From: Leptolyngbyaceae cyanobacterium
Lineage (GTDB): Bacteria; Cyanobacteriota; Cyanobacteriia; Cyanobacteriales; Aerosakkonemataceae
Direction of reading: 5' to 3'
NCBI GenBank assembly: GCA_036703985.1
Contig: DATNQN010000132.1
Span: 1-53,076 of the forward strand
DNA: 53,076 bases
Below the pieces are notes generated by a model. It saw only the letters and a program-made list of their open reading frames with translations, was not told the origin of the DNA and did not search any database. How positions within the stretch are numbered: the stretch's first letter is position 1; each line of letters begins with the position of its first letter. Made by a program: the position numbers and the translations under genes. Below are positions 1-8,824 of this stretch, piece by piece.

Positions 1-42
1 GGGTGTAAAATGAAGGTATTAAATTCATTTTTTTTCATTAGT

Positions 43-78
43 TAGGTCTTCTTGAGAATAGCAGACCTATTTTTTTTT
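43..78 (+). terminator. possible intrinsic terminator, plus strand
   Basis: A 7-bp stem (TAGGTCT at 43-49 pairing with AGACCTA at 63-69) with a 13-base loop is followed directly by nine T residues on the plus strand. This has the form of a rho-independent terminator for a plus-strand transcript entering from the left, outside the window. The stem is short and only moderately GC-rich, so it could be chance in an AT-rich spacer. Confidence 0.25.
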
Positions 79-129
79 GACAACAATCGGTCAACCCCGC
101 ACGCAGTAAGGGGTTGACCGATTGTTGTC
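79..129. repeat. perfect 20-bp inverted repeat
   Basis: The arms at 79-98 and 110-129 are perfect reverse complements (20 bp) separated by 11 bases. It sits exactly where the neighbouring minus-strand hemagglutinin fragment stops resembling its intact paralogs. Read on the minus strand the hairpin is followed by A residues, not T residues, so it is not a normal terminator for that gene. It looks like a foldback repeat or the scar of a rearrangement. Confidence 0.7.
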
Positions 130-455
130 TCCCCTCCAGGGTAATTCCGTTTGGGTTGGTAAAGTATGCCGATCGCCCGTTTTGGATATTGAATTCGCTG
201 AAACTGTGGAATAAATTAGCACCGCGAACTGTGCCGCCGTCAATGATTTCGCTCGGTACGCCCTTAATTTCTACATTGGGTGTAATTGTAGTTCCCATCG
301 TGCGATCCGGGACGATCTGACCTAAAACTGGCGGCTCAAAACATACATTTATTGGTAGAAATAAAGCCAAAAGTACTGGGAAATTAATTAATTTCATCAA
401 AACGTACCTTACCCTGAAAACCTTATGGTTAGAGAACTGAATCGCTCGTTGATAC

Positions 456-2918
456 TTAATTGGTACAAGTTAAATTTTGAGGAGAAGTAATTTTGTCTCT
501 TGCTAACACCAAAGCTAATTGTCCATCGGGGGTAAACGCAAATCCCGTTGCTTCTTGCATTGGGCGATCGGGTTGTCTGGAATTTACGGTTTCCAGTTGT
601 CGATTTTTTTTACTCTCTAAAGAACCAATAGATTGCACCCGGGCTACTTCGTAGAAAGTTAGCACATTATCTGGTGTTTCTGCTAATCCCCCATTACCAG
701 TAGCTACAAATCTTCCCTGCTGAATGTTTCGCCTAGTCAGACAACTGCTGGCTATTGTTTGGTCTTCCTGGAGAAAATTAGTCGGGGATGTTACCAAAAC
801 TTGATGTTGCTCTAAATCAGGAGTAGAAATATCGACGATGCCACTTACTCCCAATTGAGAAGAGGCAGTAATACTGCTATCCAAAGAGCGAAAAATACCT
901 TGAGTAGTAATTTGAATATTCCCACCTCGACCTTGCATGGCATTGGCGGTAATGTTGCTATTTTCTAAACTGGCGATCGTGGGAACATTGATGGCTATAT
1001 TGCCACCATTACCGCTACCACCCGCCTCTGCACTGATGAAGCTACCCTGACGCATTTGCAAGAAATCTGATATCTGAAGGTTAATATTGCCGCCTTCACC
1101 CGATCGCGTAGATGCCGAAATGTTTCCCCGATTATCCAGTTGCACTCTACCCGCATCGATATTGAGGATACCTGCTCTACCAAGACCGATGTTTCGGACA
1201 AAAACCGTTGCGCCATCAGTGATGTTAAGGACTGGAGTATTAATCGTGGTAGTCCCTGAATTAGCGTTGGAAGGTAGATTTCCAGGAGGAAGAACGGCAG
1301 TACCGACATAACTCGGACTCAATTCATTTTTGACTCCAGTGATATCGATCGATTCAGACGCATTAATCGTCAGCGCACCTGCATCTCCGAAAAGTATGCT
1401 GGAAGCAGATACTCTTCCGCCCGATCGCACTGACAGCGTGCGGGTGTCAATTGTCAGATTTCCTGCATTACCAGTTCCGAAAGTTGCCGCAGATAGGAGG
1501 CTAAAATAAAAACCTCTTGGCGCTCCGGTGCTGTTCACTTCGATCGTATCTGCCTTCACCGTCACATTGCCACCGTTGCCCTGGCTATAGGGTCTCGCTG
1601 CCACGTTACCGCCTGCTGAAATCGACAAATTTTGCGTAGAAATGGCGATATTTCCACCTTTTCCCTCGCCGATGGAAGCAGCTAACATCAGGCTAATCGC
1701 TCGAAAAGCATTTGGGTCTCCCGGTGCATAACCGTTTACTCGCACGTCATCGGCATTGACGATAATGTTGCCACCAGGCGCGGCACTAAAGGTGCGGTTG
1801 AGTATAAAACCACCGCGATCGATAGTTAATTGTGGAGTGGTAATCAGAATGTTTCCCGCAGCGCCAGAAGATATCGTTTCATTTACTAAACTACTGGAAC
1901 TACTAAAATCTGGTGTTTTGCCAGTTATTTGCAGCGAATTCGTAGCATCGATCGCGATATTGCCTGCGGCGAAGTCGCCTTGATTTTGTACTAATACGAT
2001 CGACCCATCCGAGATGCTGATTTTCTGCCCTTGCATTTCGATCGCACCTGCATTAGTACCAGCAACGGAAACTAATGCGCGTCCTCCGATCTCGATATTG
2101 CCAAAGGTAGAAATATTGGGATAACTGAGTGCAAATCCTTCGGGGGTAGAACTTAAGTCTGCACTTCCTCCCGTCACGCTCCCTAACTCAATACGTCCTC
2201 CTGGTGCCGAGAGTAACCCCCCATTCAAAGCTAGATTACCACCGACCAAGGCTAGTGTTCTTCCTGGCTGCACCTGTAATCCGACCAGCGTGTTATCTAA
2301 TTCCGAAACGCGAGTTGTCTCGCTTAACCGTGCGTTGTGTCCCGTTTCTTGGACGGCGATCGCTCCCGGATCGCTCCCAAATTGTAAGCCGATCGGCACG
2401 CTGATGTTCAATAGGGGCGAAGGAGTTTGCTCATTATTAGCACTGAAGGCAAAACCTTTGTCAAACAAAATGCTGTTAGCCGTGGTAGCTAGAAATGAAC
2501 CTTTGAGATCCAGTCTCGCTCCCGCACCAAAAATAATCCCGTTCGGGTTAAGAAAAAATAGATTGGCATTACCTAATACGCCCAAAGTGCCGTTGATGTT
2601 GGAAGGATTAATGCCTGTAATTCTAGTGAGAATATTGGTAATTCCTTCTGGGTTAGTAAAGTATGCTCCCCTGCCGAATTGGATATTGAATTCTTGGAAG
2701 CTGTGAAATAAATTAGTACCGTTAATCGTGCCGCCATCGATGCGATCGCTCGGTATGCCGTTAATCTCCACATTTGGCGTTAGTGTAGTTCCTACCGAGC
2801 GGTTGCGAAGCGTTGCGTTAGCAGCATCGGGGACAATTTGACCGAAACTTGGCAGTGCGATAAAAATCTCCACTGACAACAGCCAAAACCAAATCGAGCG
2901 GAATTTATTTAATTTCAT
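456..2918 (-). CDS. hemagglutinin-type TPS-domain secreted protein
   Basis: 820 residues. A signal peptide (about 1-26, ending in PSFG) leads into a filamentous hemagglutinin N-terminal (TPS) domain with GGTINGTNLFHSFQEFNI, GRGAYFTNPEGI and NPNGIIFG (124-131). A long glycine/asparagine-rich right-handed beta-helix follows, with recurring GGNI and SGGRI turns. The family directs passage through an outer-membrane TpsB pore, and the product is expected at the surface or outside the cell. The tail has Cys726 (ASSCL), a GNGGL segment and a final LTCTN (Cys818), a pattern shared with its paralogs. The ATG at 2918 has AAGGA about 8 bases upstream. It is fourth in a row of five related minus-strand genes, 66 bases after the next paralog. 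No TpsB gene is in the window. Ligand and function are unknown. Confidence 0.88.
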   Translation of the reverse strand: MKLNKFRSIWFWLLSVEIFIALPSFGQIVPDAANATLRNRSVGTTLTPNVEINGIPSDRIDGGTINGTNLFHSFQEFNIQFGRGAYFTNPEGITNILTRITGINPSNINGTLGVLGNANLFFLNPNGIIFGAGARLDLKGSFLATTANSILFDKGFAFSANNEQTPSPLLNISVPIGLQFGSDPGAIAVQETGHNARLSETTRVSELDNTLVGLQVQPGRTLALVGGNLALNGGLLSAPGGRIELGSVTGGSADLSSTPEGFALSYPNISTFGNIEIGGRALVSVAGTNAGAIEMQGQKISISDGSIVLVQNQGDFAAGNIAIDATNSLQITGKTPDFSSSSSLVNETISSGAAGNILITTPQLTIDRGGFILNRTFSAAPGGNIIVNADDVRVNGYAPGDPNAFRAISLMLAASIGEGKGGNIAISTQNLSISAGGNVAARPYSQGNGGNVTVKADTIEVNSTGAPRGFYFSLLSAATFGTGNAGNLTIDTRTLSVRSGGRVSASSILFGDAGALTINASESIDITGVKNELSPSYVGTAVLPPGNLPSNANSGTTTINTPVLNITDGATVFVRNIGLGRAGILNIDAGRVQLDNRGNISASTRSGEGGNINLQISDFLQMRQGSFISAEAGGSGNGGNIAINVPTIASLENSNITANAMQGRGGNIQITTQGIFRSLDSSITASSQLGVSGIVDISTPDLEQHQVLVTSPTNFLQEDQTIASSCLTRRNIQQGRFVATGNGGLAETPDNVLTFYEVARVQSIGSLESKKNRQLETVNSRQPDRPMQEATGFAFTPDGQLALVLARDKITSPQNLTCTN

Positions 2919-2984
2919 AAAAGTGTTCCTTACCCTGAAAACTAATTGTTCAAAGTCTTGAATTGACAGTCAAAAGCAAATCAA

Positions 2985-5432
2985 TTAATTGCTACAAGTT
3001 AACTCTGTAGGAGAAGAAATCTCACCTTTATCTACTACCAGTGCTACTTTTCCATCTGTAGTAAAGTTAAATCCCGTCGCTTCTTGAATTGAGTAATCTG
3101 GTTGCCTAGAATTACTAGCTTCTGATGTTCGATCGCTTCTCTGCTGTAAGCGATCGAAAGTTCTCACCTGCGCTACTTCATAAGGCATCAGCATATTATC
3201 TGGTATTTCTGGCAAGCCGCCGTTCCCCGTGACGACAAATCTTTCCTGTTGATGGTTGCGTTGAATCAGACAACTGCTGGCTATCACTCGGTCTGAATTA
3301 ATAAAATTAGTTACAGATGTTACTAGAACTTGCTGTTGCTCTAAATTGGGAGTAGAAATATCGACGATACCGCTTACTCCCAGTTGAGAAGAAGCGGTGA
3401 TATTGCTATCGGCAGAAAGAAAAATACCTTGGGTAGAAATTTGAATATTACCGCCTCGACCTTGTACTGCATTGGCGGTGATGTTGCTGTTTTCTAAATT
3501 GACGATCGTGGCAGCATCAAGGGTAATGTTGCCACCATTGCCGCTACCACCCGCCTCTGCACTGATAAAACTCCCACGACGCATTTGCAAAAGGTCAGCA
3601 ATCTGGAGGTCAATGTTGCCGCCTTCACCGACTTTGGTAGAGGCTGAAATGTTGCCCCCGGTTTCCAGTTGGATTCGATCGGCATTAATCCTCAAAGTGC
3701 CGGCATTACCTGGGCCTTGGTTCTGCACAAAGATTCGGGCACCATTGCTGACTTTCAGAATCGGTGTGTCGATCGTCACCTGACCGGCATCTCCACGGAG
3801 ATCCCCTCCAAAACCCCTAAAACTAAGCCCAGCCGCACCAATATAGCTAGTATCTTGCTGGGAGACTCCATCCTTAACTTCGACCGACTCAGACGCATCG
3901 ATCCTGAGCGTGCCGGCATTTCCTCGATCTAAAGTAGAGGCTGATAGAATTCCACCATTTTGAACTGACAAAGTGCGGGTGTTAATAGTGAGGTTGCCTG
4001 TATTTCCAGAGCCAAAGGTTGAAACTGAGAGTAGAGAAGGGGCTGTAGTCACTCCATATATACCCCCAGGCGGAGGGGTCGGACTAAGGATAAGGATGCT
4101 ATCCGCCTGAACCATAAGATCGCCACCCAGCCCTGAGTTATAGGTTCTAGCTCCCACCTGACCGCCATTGGTGATAGAAAAGTTTTGGGTGGTGATGGAC
4201 ACATTACCTCCCATACCATCGGCATGAGTTGTTGCAAAGATTTGACTACTTCCTGCAAAGAGTCCTATCCCTGTTTGACCTGAGACTTCTAACTGGTTGG
4301 TAGCATTCAAAATGATGTCACCCCCCCGGCCATCGCTAAAGGTACGGTTGCGGACGACACCTCCATTCTTAATCTGGATCAGAGGAGATGTCAGGGTAAT
4401 GTTTCCCGCCGCTCCCGTCGATCGTGTTTCACTGATGACACTGCTAGGGTTGCTTAAGTCTGGGGCAATTCCGCTAATGTGCAACGATTCGATCGCGTTA
4501 ACTGTAATATTGCCAGCCGGCTGATTTCCCTGATTTTGTACCAAGACCAGTGAGCCACTTTCAATATTGACTTGTTGGCCTTGCATTTGCACTGAGCCGC
4601 CCGTGAAGCCGCTCACATCAGCAAGGGCCTTTTGGTTCATCTGGATGTTGCCGAAGCGGTTGGTCGCTGGATAAGTCATTGTCCATCCTTGAGGATGGGG
4701 ATTGAGAATGGCGCTGCCATTTGTGACACTGCCCAATTCAATGCGCCCTCCAGATGCGGAGAGCAATCCCCCCTCCAAGGACAAATTGCCACCGATTAAG
4801 GCAAGGGTGTTTCCAGGTTTAACTTTTAAGTTGTATGAGTCGGGATTCAAGCCGGAAACGTCGGTAAAAAAAGTAAATTGTGCAGTGTGTTCTGTTCCTT
4901 GCACGACGATCGCTCCCGGATTGCTACCAAATTGTAAGCCGATCGGCACGCTAATTGTCAGTAGAGGAGAAGCTTGGGGATTGCTAGCGCTGAAAAAAGT
5001 GCGATCGGCAAAGTCAATGCGATCGGCTGTAGTCGCGACAAATGACCCTTTCAGGTCTAGTCTCGCACCTGCACCGAAAATAATGCCGTTGGGATTGAGC
5101 AAAAATAGGTTGGCATTCCCTAAAATTCCTAAAGTGCCATTAATGTGAGAAGCATTACTACCAGTTATTCTATTAAAAATGTTAGTAATTCCTTCTGGGT
5201 TACTGAAATAAACACTTCGGCCAGATTCGATATTGAATTCTTGAAAACTGTGGAACAAATTGCTGCCGCGAATCGTACCGCCATCAATGCGATCGGTATT
5301 GGTTTCGGCATTTGGCGTGACGGTAGTTCCGACAGTGCGATCGGGTGTTATTTGACCGAAGCTTGGCAGCGCGATCGAAATCTCAATTGGTAACAGACAA
5401 AACCAAATTAAGCGCAATTTAGCTAATTTCAT
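2985..5432 (-). CDS. hemagglutinin-type TPS-domain secreted protein
   Basis: 815 residues from the ATG at 5432. The frame stays open to a TTG at 5486, but the ATG gives a signal peptide matching the neighbouring paralog and lies behind the same leader (TCAGGGTAAGG-like), so I chose it. Order: signal peptide (1-26), TPS domain with GGTIRGSNLFHSFQEFNI and NPNGIIFG (113-120), then a beta-helix of about 550 residues, then the conserved tail with ASSCL, VVTGNGGLPE and terminal LTCSN. It is the closest relative of the downstream gene; long stretches of the C-terminal third are nearly the same in both, which indicates recent tandem duplication. Expected to be secreted to the surface. The transporter partner is not in the window. 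Confidence 0.87.
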   Translation of the reverse strand: MKLAKLRLIWFCLLPIEISIALPSFGQITPDRTVGTTVTPNAETNTDRIDGGTIRGSNLFHSFQEFNIESGRSVYFSNPEGITNIFNRITGSNASHINGTLGILGNANLFLLNPNGIIFGAGARLDLKGSFVATTADRIDFADRTFFSASNPQASPLLTISVPIGLQFGSNPGAIVVQGTEHTAQFTFFTDVSGLNPDSYNLKVKPGNTLALIGGNLSLEGGLLSASGGRIELGSVTNGSAILNPHPQGWTMTYPATNRFGNIQMNQKALADVSGFTGGSVQMQGQQVNIESGSLVLVQNQGNQPAGNITVNAIESLHISGIAPDLSNPSSVISETRSTGAAGNITLTSPLIQIKNGGVVRNRTFSDGRGGDIILNATNQLEVSGQTGIGLFAGSSQIFATTHADGMGGNVSITTQNFSITNGGQVGARTYNSGLGGDLMVQADSILILSPTPPPGGIYGVTTAPSLLSVSTFGSGNTGNLTINTRTLSVQNGGILSASTLDRGNAGTLRIDASESVEVKDGVSQQDTSYIGAAGLSFRGFGGDLRGDAGQVTIDTPILKVSNGARIFVQNQGPGNAGTLRINADRIQLETGGNISASTKVGEGGNIDLQIADLLQMRRGSFISAEAGGSGNGGNITLDAATIVNLENSNITANAVQGRGGNIQISTQGIFLSADSNITASSQLGVSGIVDISTPNLEQQQVLVTSVTNFINSDRVIASSCLIQRNHQQERFVVTGNGGLPEIPDNMLMPYEVAQVRTFDRLQQRSDRTSEASNSRQPDYSIQEATGFNFTTDGKVALVVDKGEISSPTELTCSN

Positions 5433-5498
5433 AAAAGTCTTACCTACCCTGAAATCTAATTTTTCCAAATCCTGAATTGACGGCAAAAGGCAGAGCGA

Positions 5499-6158
5499 TT
5501 AATTGCTACAAGTTAAATCTGTAGGGGAAGCAATCTTATCTTTGGTTACCACCAGTGCTAATTTTCCCTCTGAGGTGAAATCCCATCCAGTTGCTTCTTG
5601 AATTGGACGATTAAGTTGTCTGGCATCTGTTGTTGGTTGCGATCGATTTCTGCTCCGGTCTAACTGGCCTAGCGCCCTCACTTCCACTGTTTCATAAGGC
5701 ATCAGCAAATTATCAGGCGTTTCTGATAGACCACCATTACCAGTAACGACAAAGCGTTCTTGTTGAGCGTTGCGTTGAGTCAAACAACTGCTGGCTATTA
5801 CTGATGTCTCCCCAACGAAGTTATTGTTAGGAATAAACACCACATTCTCTGGATTAAAGTTGAGAATGGAAATATTCACCGTACCGCTTACCCCCAGTTG
5901 AGAAGAAGCGGTGATATCGCTATCGGGAGCAAGAAAAATATCTTGCGTGGCAATTTGAATATTACCACCCTGTCCTTGTAAGGCATTGGCGGTGATGTTA
6001 CTGTTTTCTAAAGAGGTTAAGGTATCGGTAGCGTCGGGGACGATTTGCGATCGCGCGGGAACCGATGCTATCAACTTAGCAATCGCCAGAATAACAGCAA
6101 GACATAAGGGGAAATTTGGTGGATTGATGGTGATATACTTGAATGCACATTTATTCAT
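5499..6158 (-). pseudogene. internally deleted hemagglutinin-type protein
   Basis: 219 residues, still in frame. A signal peptide ending PARSQIVPDAT joins directly to SLENSNITANALQGQGGN, a sequence that lies about 600 residues into the intact paralogs. The TPS domain with its NPNGIIFG motif and nearly all of the beta-helix are lost, while the tail (ASSCLTQRN, VVTGNGGLSE, terminal LTCSN) is intact. An ATG at 6158 has AGGA about 11 bases upstream, so a short exported protein of only the C-terminal module could be made. Without a TPS domain it should not use the two-partner route. It mirrors the remnant at 38-397, which kept only the front. Called a pseudogene because of the missing secretion domain, but the open frame leaves function possible. 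Confidence 0.7.
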
Positions 6159-6206
6159 AAGATTGAATTTTCCTGATAAATTAATATTTTGATGAATTGG
6201 TGAAGA

Positions 6207-8654
6207 TTAGCTCGAACAAGTTAAATTTTCAGGACTATTTGGCTGGCTTTGATTATTTATCAAGGCTAATTTTCCATCTGGAGTAAACGCCCAGCCAGTT
6301 GCTTCTTGAATTGACGGATTAGCTTGCCTAGAATTGGTTGTTTGTGACGATCGATTTCTGCTAGCCCGTAACTGACCCGAATTTCTCACTTGGGCTGCCT
6401 CGTATGGCATCGCCAGATGATCTGGTGTTTCGGATAAACCACCATTTCCAGTCACCACAAAGCGTCCTTGTTGACCATTGCGTTGAGTCAAACAACTGCT
6501 GGCAATGACTGGTGCTTGGCTGACAAAATAGTTAGTGGGAAGAACTACCAAATTTTGCGCTTGTAAGTTCAAGTTGGAGATATTAACAGTACCGCTAATT
6601 CCCAATTGAGAAGAAGCAGTGATATTGCTATCGGCAGAAAGAAAAATTCCTTCAGTAGTAATTTGGATGTTACCGCCATTTCCTTGAAAAGCATTAGCGG
6701 TGATGTCGCTATTTTCTAAACCGACTACGATCCCAGATGCGATCGTCATGTTACCGCCATTGCCACTACCACCAGCAGTGGTGCTAACGCTACTGCCATT
6801 ACGTGCGATCAGAGTATTAGTTTGCAGATTCATACTGCCACCTTCACCGGAATTAGTTGCCGCCGTAACACTGCCAGCGCGATCGAGATCGATAGAATTA
6901 GCGTTAATGAAAAGATTCCCAGCATTGCCAATTCCTTCATGGCTAGCACTAACAATTCCTCTGTTGCTAATTTGCAATCGCGGAGTATTGATAATTAAGT
7001 CTCCCGTGTTACCTGTAGGTAAAGGAGGAAGTCCAAATGCTTGCTGAAAAGTGGGAGTAAGAACGGTCGCGCCTGCACTAATTTTGCTGGGTTGACCGGA
7101 GATAGCACCGACACCGCTTACTTCGATGCTAGAGGCAGCATTAATCATCAAGTTACCTGAATTTCCAGGGCTTTGAGTGGCAGCGCTGACAGTTGCCCCA
7201 TCCTGCACGCTGAGTCTAGAAGTATCGATCGTTAATTGACCTGTATTTCCCAGATTGAATGATGTCACTGCTATCCCGCTAGGAGTAAAAATAATCGGAT
7301 TTTCTCCTGCTATTTCAATCAATTCAGAAGCGTTAATCGCCAGATCGCTTCCCTCTCCAATACCGTAAGTAATAGTTGAGATAGCACCTCCATTTTGGAT
7401 ATTTAATTGCCTAGTTGAAACTCGCACATCACCACCTTTTCCAGAACCAAATTCGAGCGTTAAAATGACACTTGCGAACCGGGGATTAATTGGTGAAAAC
7501 CCCATAATTTGAATAGACTCTTTAGAGTCGATCGATACATTACCTACGTTTCCGCTCCCGAAGTTTCTAGCTGCAATTACTGCCCCATCCTGCAATATAA
7601 CCCTTCCAGTAGATACCACCAGATTGCCTCCAGAACCATTGCCCGCATTGTCGGTATTTAATAAGGTATTCGGAAATCCGGAAGCGCTATTTCCTCCCAT
7701 TTCCAAAGACTCGGAAGCATTAACGATAATATCGCCAGATACCGTATTACCTAGATTCAGTATTAGGGCAGCAGAACCTTCAGTGAAACTGATATTTCTA
7801 CCCTGTAAATGTATGGAACCAGGCTTTTCGCCGCTAGTATCAGCAAGGGCTTGTTGAGAAAATTGGATGTCGTCAAATTGTTGAATATTGGAATAATCAA
7901 AACTCCATCTAGAAGAATTGGCGTTGAAATTTACGGTTCCGTTATTAGCGCTACCGAGTTCGATCTGTCCTGATTCGGCAGTTAATACACCCCCCTCCAA
8001 AACAATGCCTCCGGCTATCAGTGCTAAGGTGTTGCCAGGAGTGACACGAAAGCCTTTCGGGTTGTTGTTTCGGTTGGTGGGAAAGAATAAATCCCGAATC
8101 AAACGATGTCCCGTACCTTGGACGGCGATCGAGCCTGGGTTTTGTCCCATCTGCAAACCAACGGGAACGCTGAGAGTTATTAAGGGTGTGGCTGGGGGAT
8201 TTGTAGCGCTAAATTCCACTCCATCAGCAAATCGAATACTGTTTGCAGTCGTACCTACAAACGAGCCACCAATATTTAACCTAGCATTAGGGCCAAACAG
8301 TATTCCAGCCGGATTGAGCAGAAATAAATTAGCGTTTCCATTAGCTTTAATCGAGCCGTCAATGTGAGAAATATTCCCACCCGTGACGCGACTGAAAATG
8401 TTCTGGATATCGATCGCATTGTTAAAAAAAGCTTCCTTACCTGTAGGAACGGATAATTCTTGAAAGCTGTGAAATAAGTTGCTGCCAGCGCGAGTACCGC
8501 CTTCGATTTTAATAGTATTACCGCTAAGATTGACGGTAGAGTGGTTTGGTAGAGTCGGATCGGGAATAATTTGGGCTGAAGTAGAAGCTGCTACCAAAAA
8601 ACCGAAAATAACAGCAAAATTCGGAATAATACAGCGAAAGCAAGCGCGATTCAT
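6207..8654 (-). CDS. hemagglutinin-type TPS-domain secreted protein
   Basis: 815 residues. The ATG at 8654 has GGAG 8 bases upstream. A signal peptide ends near STSAQ (about residue 27), followed by the TPS domain with EGGTRAGSNLFHSFQEL, an NPAGILFG variant of the usual NPNGIIFG (114-121), and GPNARLNIGGSFVGTT. The long central part is beta-helix with GGNI, SGNS and GNAGN turns. The tail has the family ASSCLTQRN, VVTGNGGLSE and terminal LTCSS. It is more diverged than the two downstream copies and resembles the plus-strand gene at 16311 in its front half (FNNA, GNANLFLLNP). It is the first hemagglutinin-type gene after the CHAT protease in the transcription direction, separated from it by a foldback repeat that could allow its own promoter or RNA processing. 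Confidence 0.87.
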   Translation of the reverse strand: MNRACFRCIIPNFAVIFGFLVAASTSAQIIPDPTLPNHSTVNLSGNTIKIEGGTRAGSNLFHSFQELSVPTGKEAFFNNAIDIQNIFSRVTGGNISHIDGSIKANGNANLFLLNPAGILFGPNARLNIGGSFVGTTANSIRFADGVEFSATNPPATPLITLSVPVGLQMGQNPGSIAVQGTGHRLIRDLFFPTNRNNNPKGFRVTPGNTLALIAGGIVLEGGVLTAESGQIELGSANNGTVNFNANSSRWSFDYSNIQQFDDIQFSQQALADTSGEKPGSIHLQGRNISFTEGSAALILNLGNTVSGDIIVNASESLEMGGNSASGFPNTLLNTDNAGNGSGGNLVVSTGRVILQDGAVIAARNFGSGNVGNVSIDSKESIQIMGFSPINPRFASVILTLEFGSGKGGDVRVSTRQLNIQNGGAISTITYGIGEGSDLAINASELIEIAGENPIIFTPSGIAVTSFNLGNTGQLTIDTSRLSVQDGATVSAATQSPGNSGNLMINAASSIEVSGVGAISGQPSKISAGATVLTPTFQQAFGLPPLPTGNTGDLIINTPRLQISNRGIVSASHEGIGNAGNLFINANSIDLDRAGSVTAATNSGEGGSMNLQTNTLIARNGSSVSTTAGGSGNGGNMTIASGIVVGLENSDITANAFQGNGGNIQITTEGIFLSADSNITASSQLGISGTVNISNLNLQAQNLVVLPTNYFVSQAPVIASSCLTQRNGQQGRFVVTGNGGLSETPDHLAMPYEAAQVRNSGQLRASRNRSSQTTNSRQANPSIQEATGWAFTPDGKLALINNQSQPNSPENLTCSS

Positions 8655-8695
8655 CAGAAAAACTCCGTTTAATTGAGCGAATTTAAGTCGCTCAT

Positions 8696-8817
8696 AACTT
8701 ACGCAAGTGTCAGATTTAAATCAACTTCTAGAGTGACTTCAAACCCATCGTTTTATCGATAAAATAAGAAGTTGGTTAGCTGACGTACCCTAACTAATTA
8801 TGCCAGTTGCGTAAGTT
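8696..8817. repeat. 122-bp nested foldback (MITE-like) element
   Basis: The outer 11-bp arms AACTTACGCAA (8696-8706) and TTGCGTAAGTT (8807-8817) are perfect reverse complements. Inside lie further pairs: GTCAG/CTGAC (8709-8713, 8780-8784), CAACTTCT/AGAAGTTG (8722-8729, 8767-8774), and a central palindrome TTTTATCGATAAAA (8751-8764). The whole unit can fold into one long hairpin. Ends like ACTTACGCAA recall termini of cyanobacterial miniature transposable elements. I see no clear target-site duplication. It separates the CHAT protease gene from the hemagglutinin genes. Confidence 0.65.
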
Positions 8818-8824
8818 TGGTCGT

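Larger units (their letters stand above)
38..397 (-). pseudogene. 5' remnant of a hemagglutinin-type TPS-domain protein
   Basis: About 119 residues from an ATG at 397, preceded by an AAGG Shine-Dalgarno-like stretch. It has a signal peptide and the start of the two-partner-secretion (TPS) domain: GQIVPDRTMGTT, GGTVRGANLFHSFSEFNI and GRSAYFTNPNGIT all align with the two intact genes upstream. Similarity ends after NPNGIT, and the last roughly 30 codons read into the inverted repeat at 79-129 and unrelated sequence. The NPNGIIFG motif, beta-helix and C-terminal cysteine region are missing, so it cannot make a normal passenger protein. The leader before its ATG resembles the leaders of the next two genes, which points to tandem duplication followed by truncation. 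A short exported TPS fragment might still be made. Confidence 0.75.

Noticed and set aside
79-129. Hairpin as terminator of the minus-strand TPS fragment
   Set aside because: On the minus strand the stem is followed by A residues, not T residues.
4702-5148. Open frame of 148 codons antisense to a hemagglutinin-type gene; similar antisense frames elsewhere in the array
   Set aside because: It lies wholly inside a strong coding sequence on the other strand, has no ribosome site or domain match, and its codons mirror the beta-helix repeats.
5433-5486. Upstream TTG start for the 815-residue hemagglutinin-type gene
   Set aside because: The extension breaks the signal peptide and is absent in paralogs; the ATG at 5432 aligns with them.
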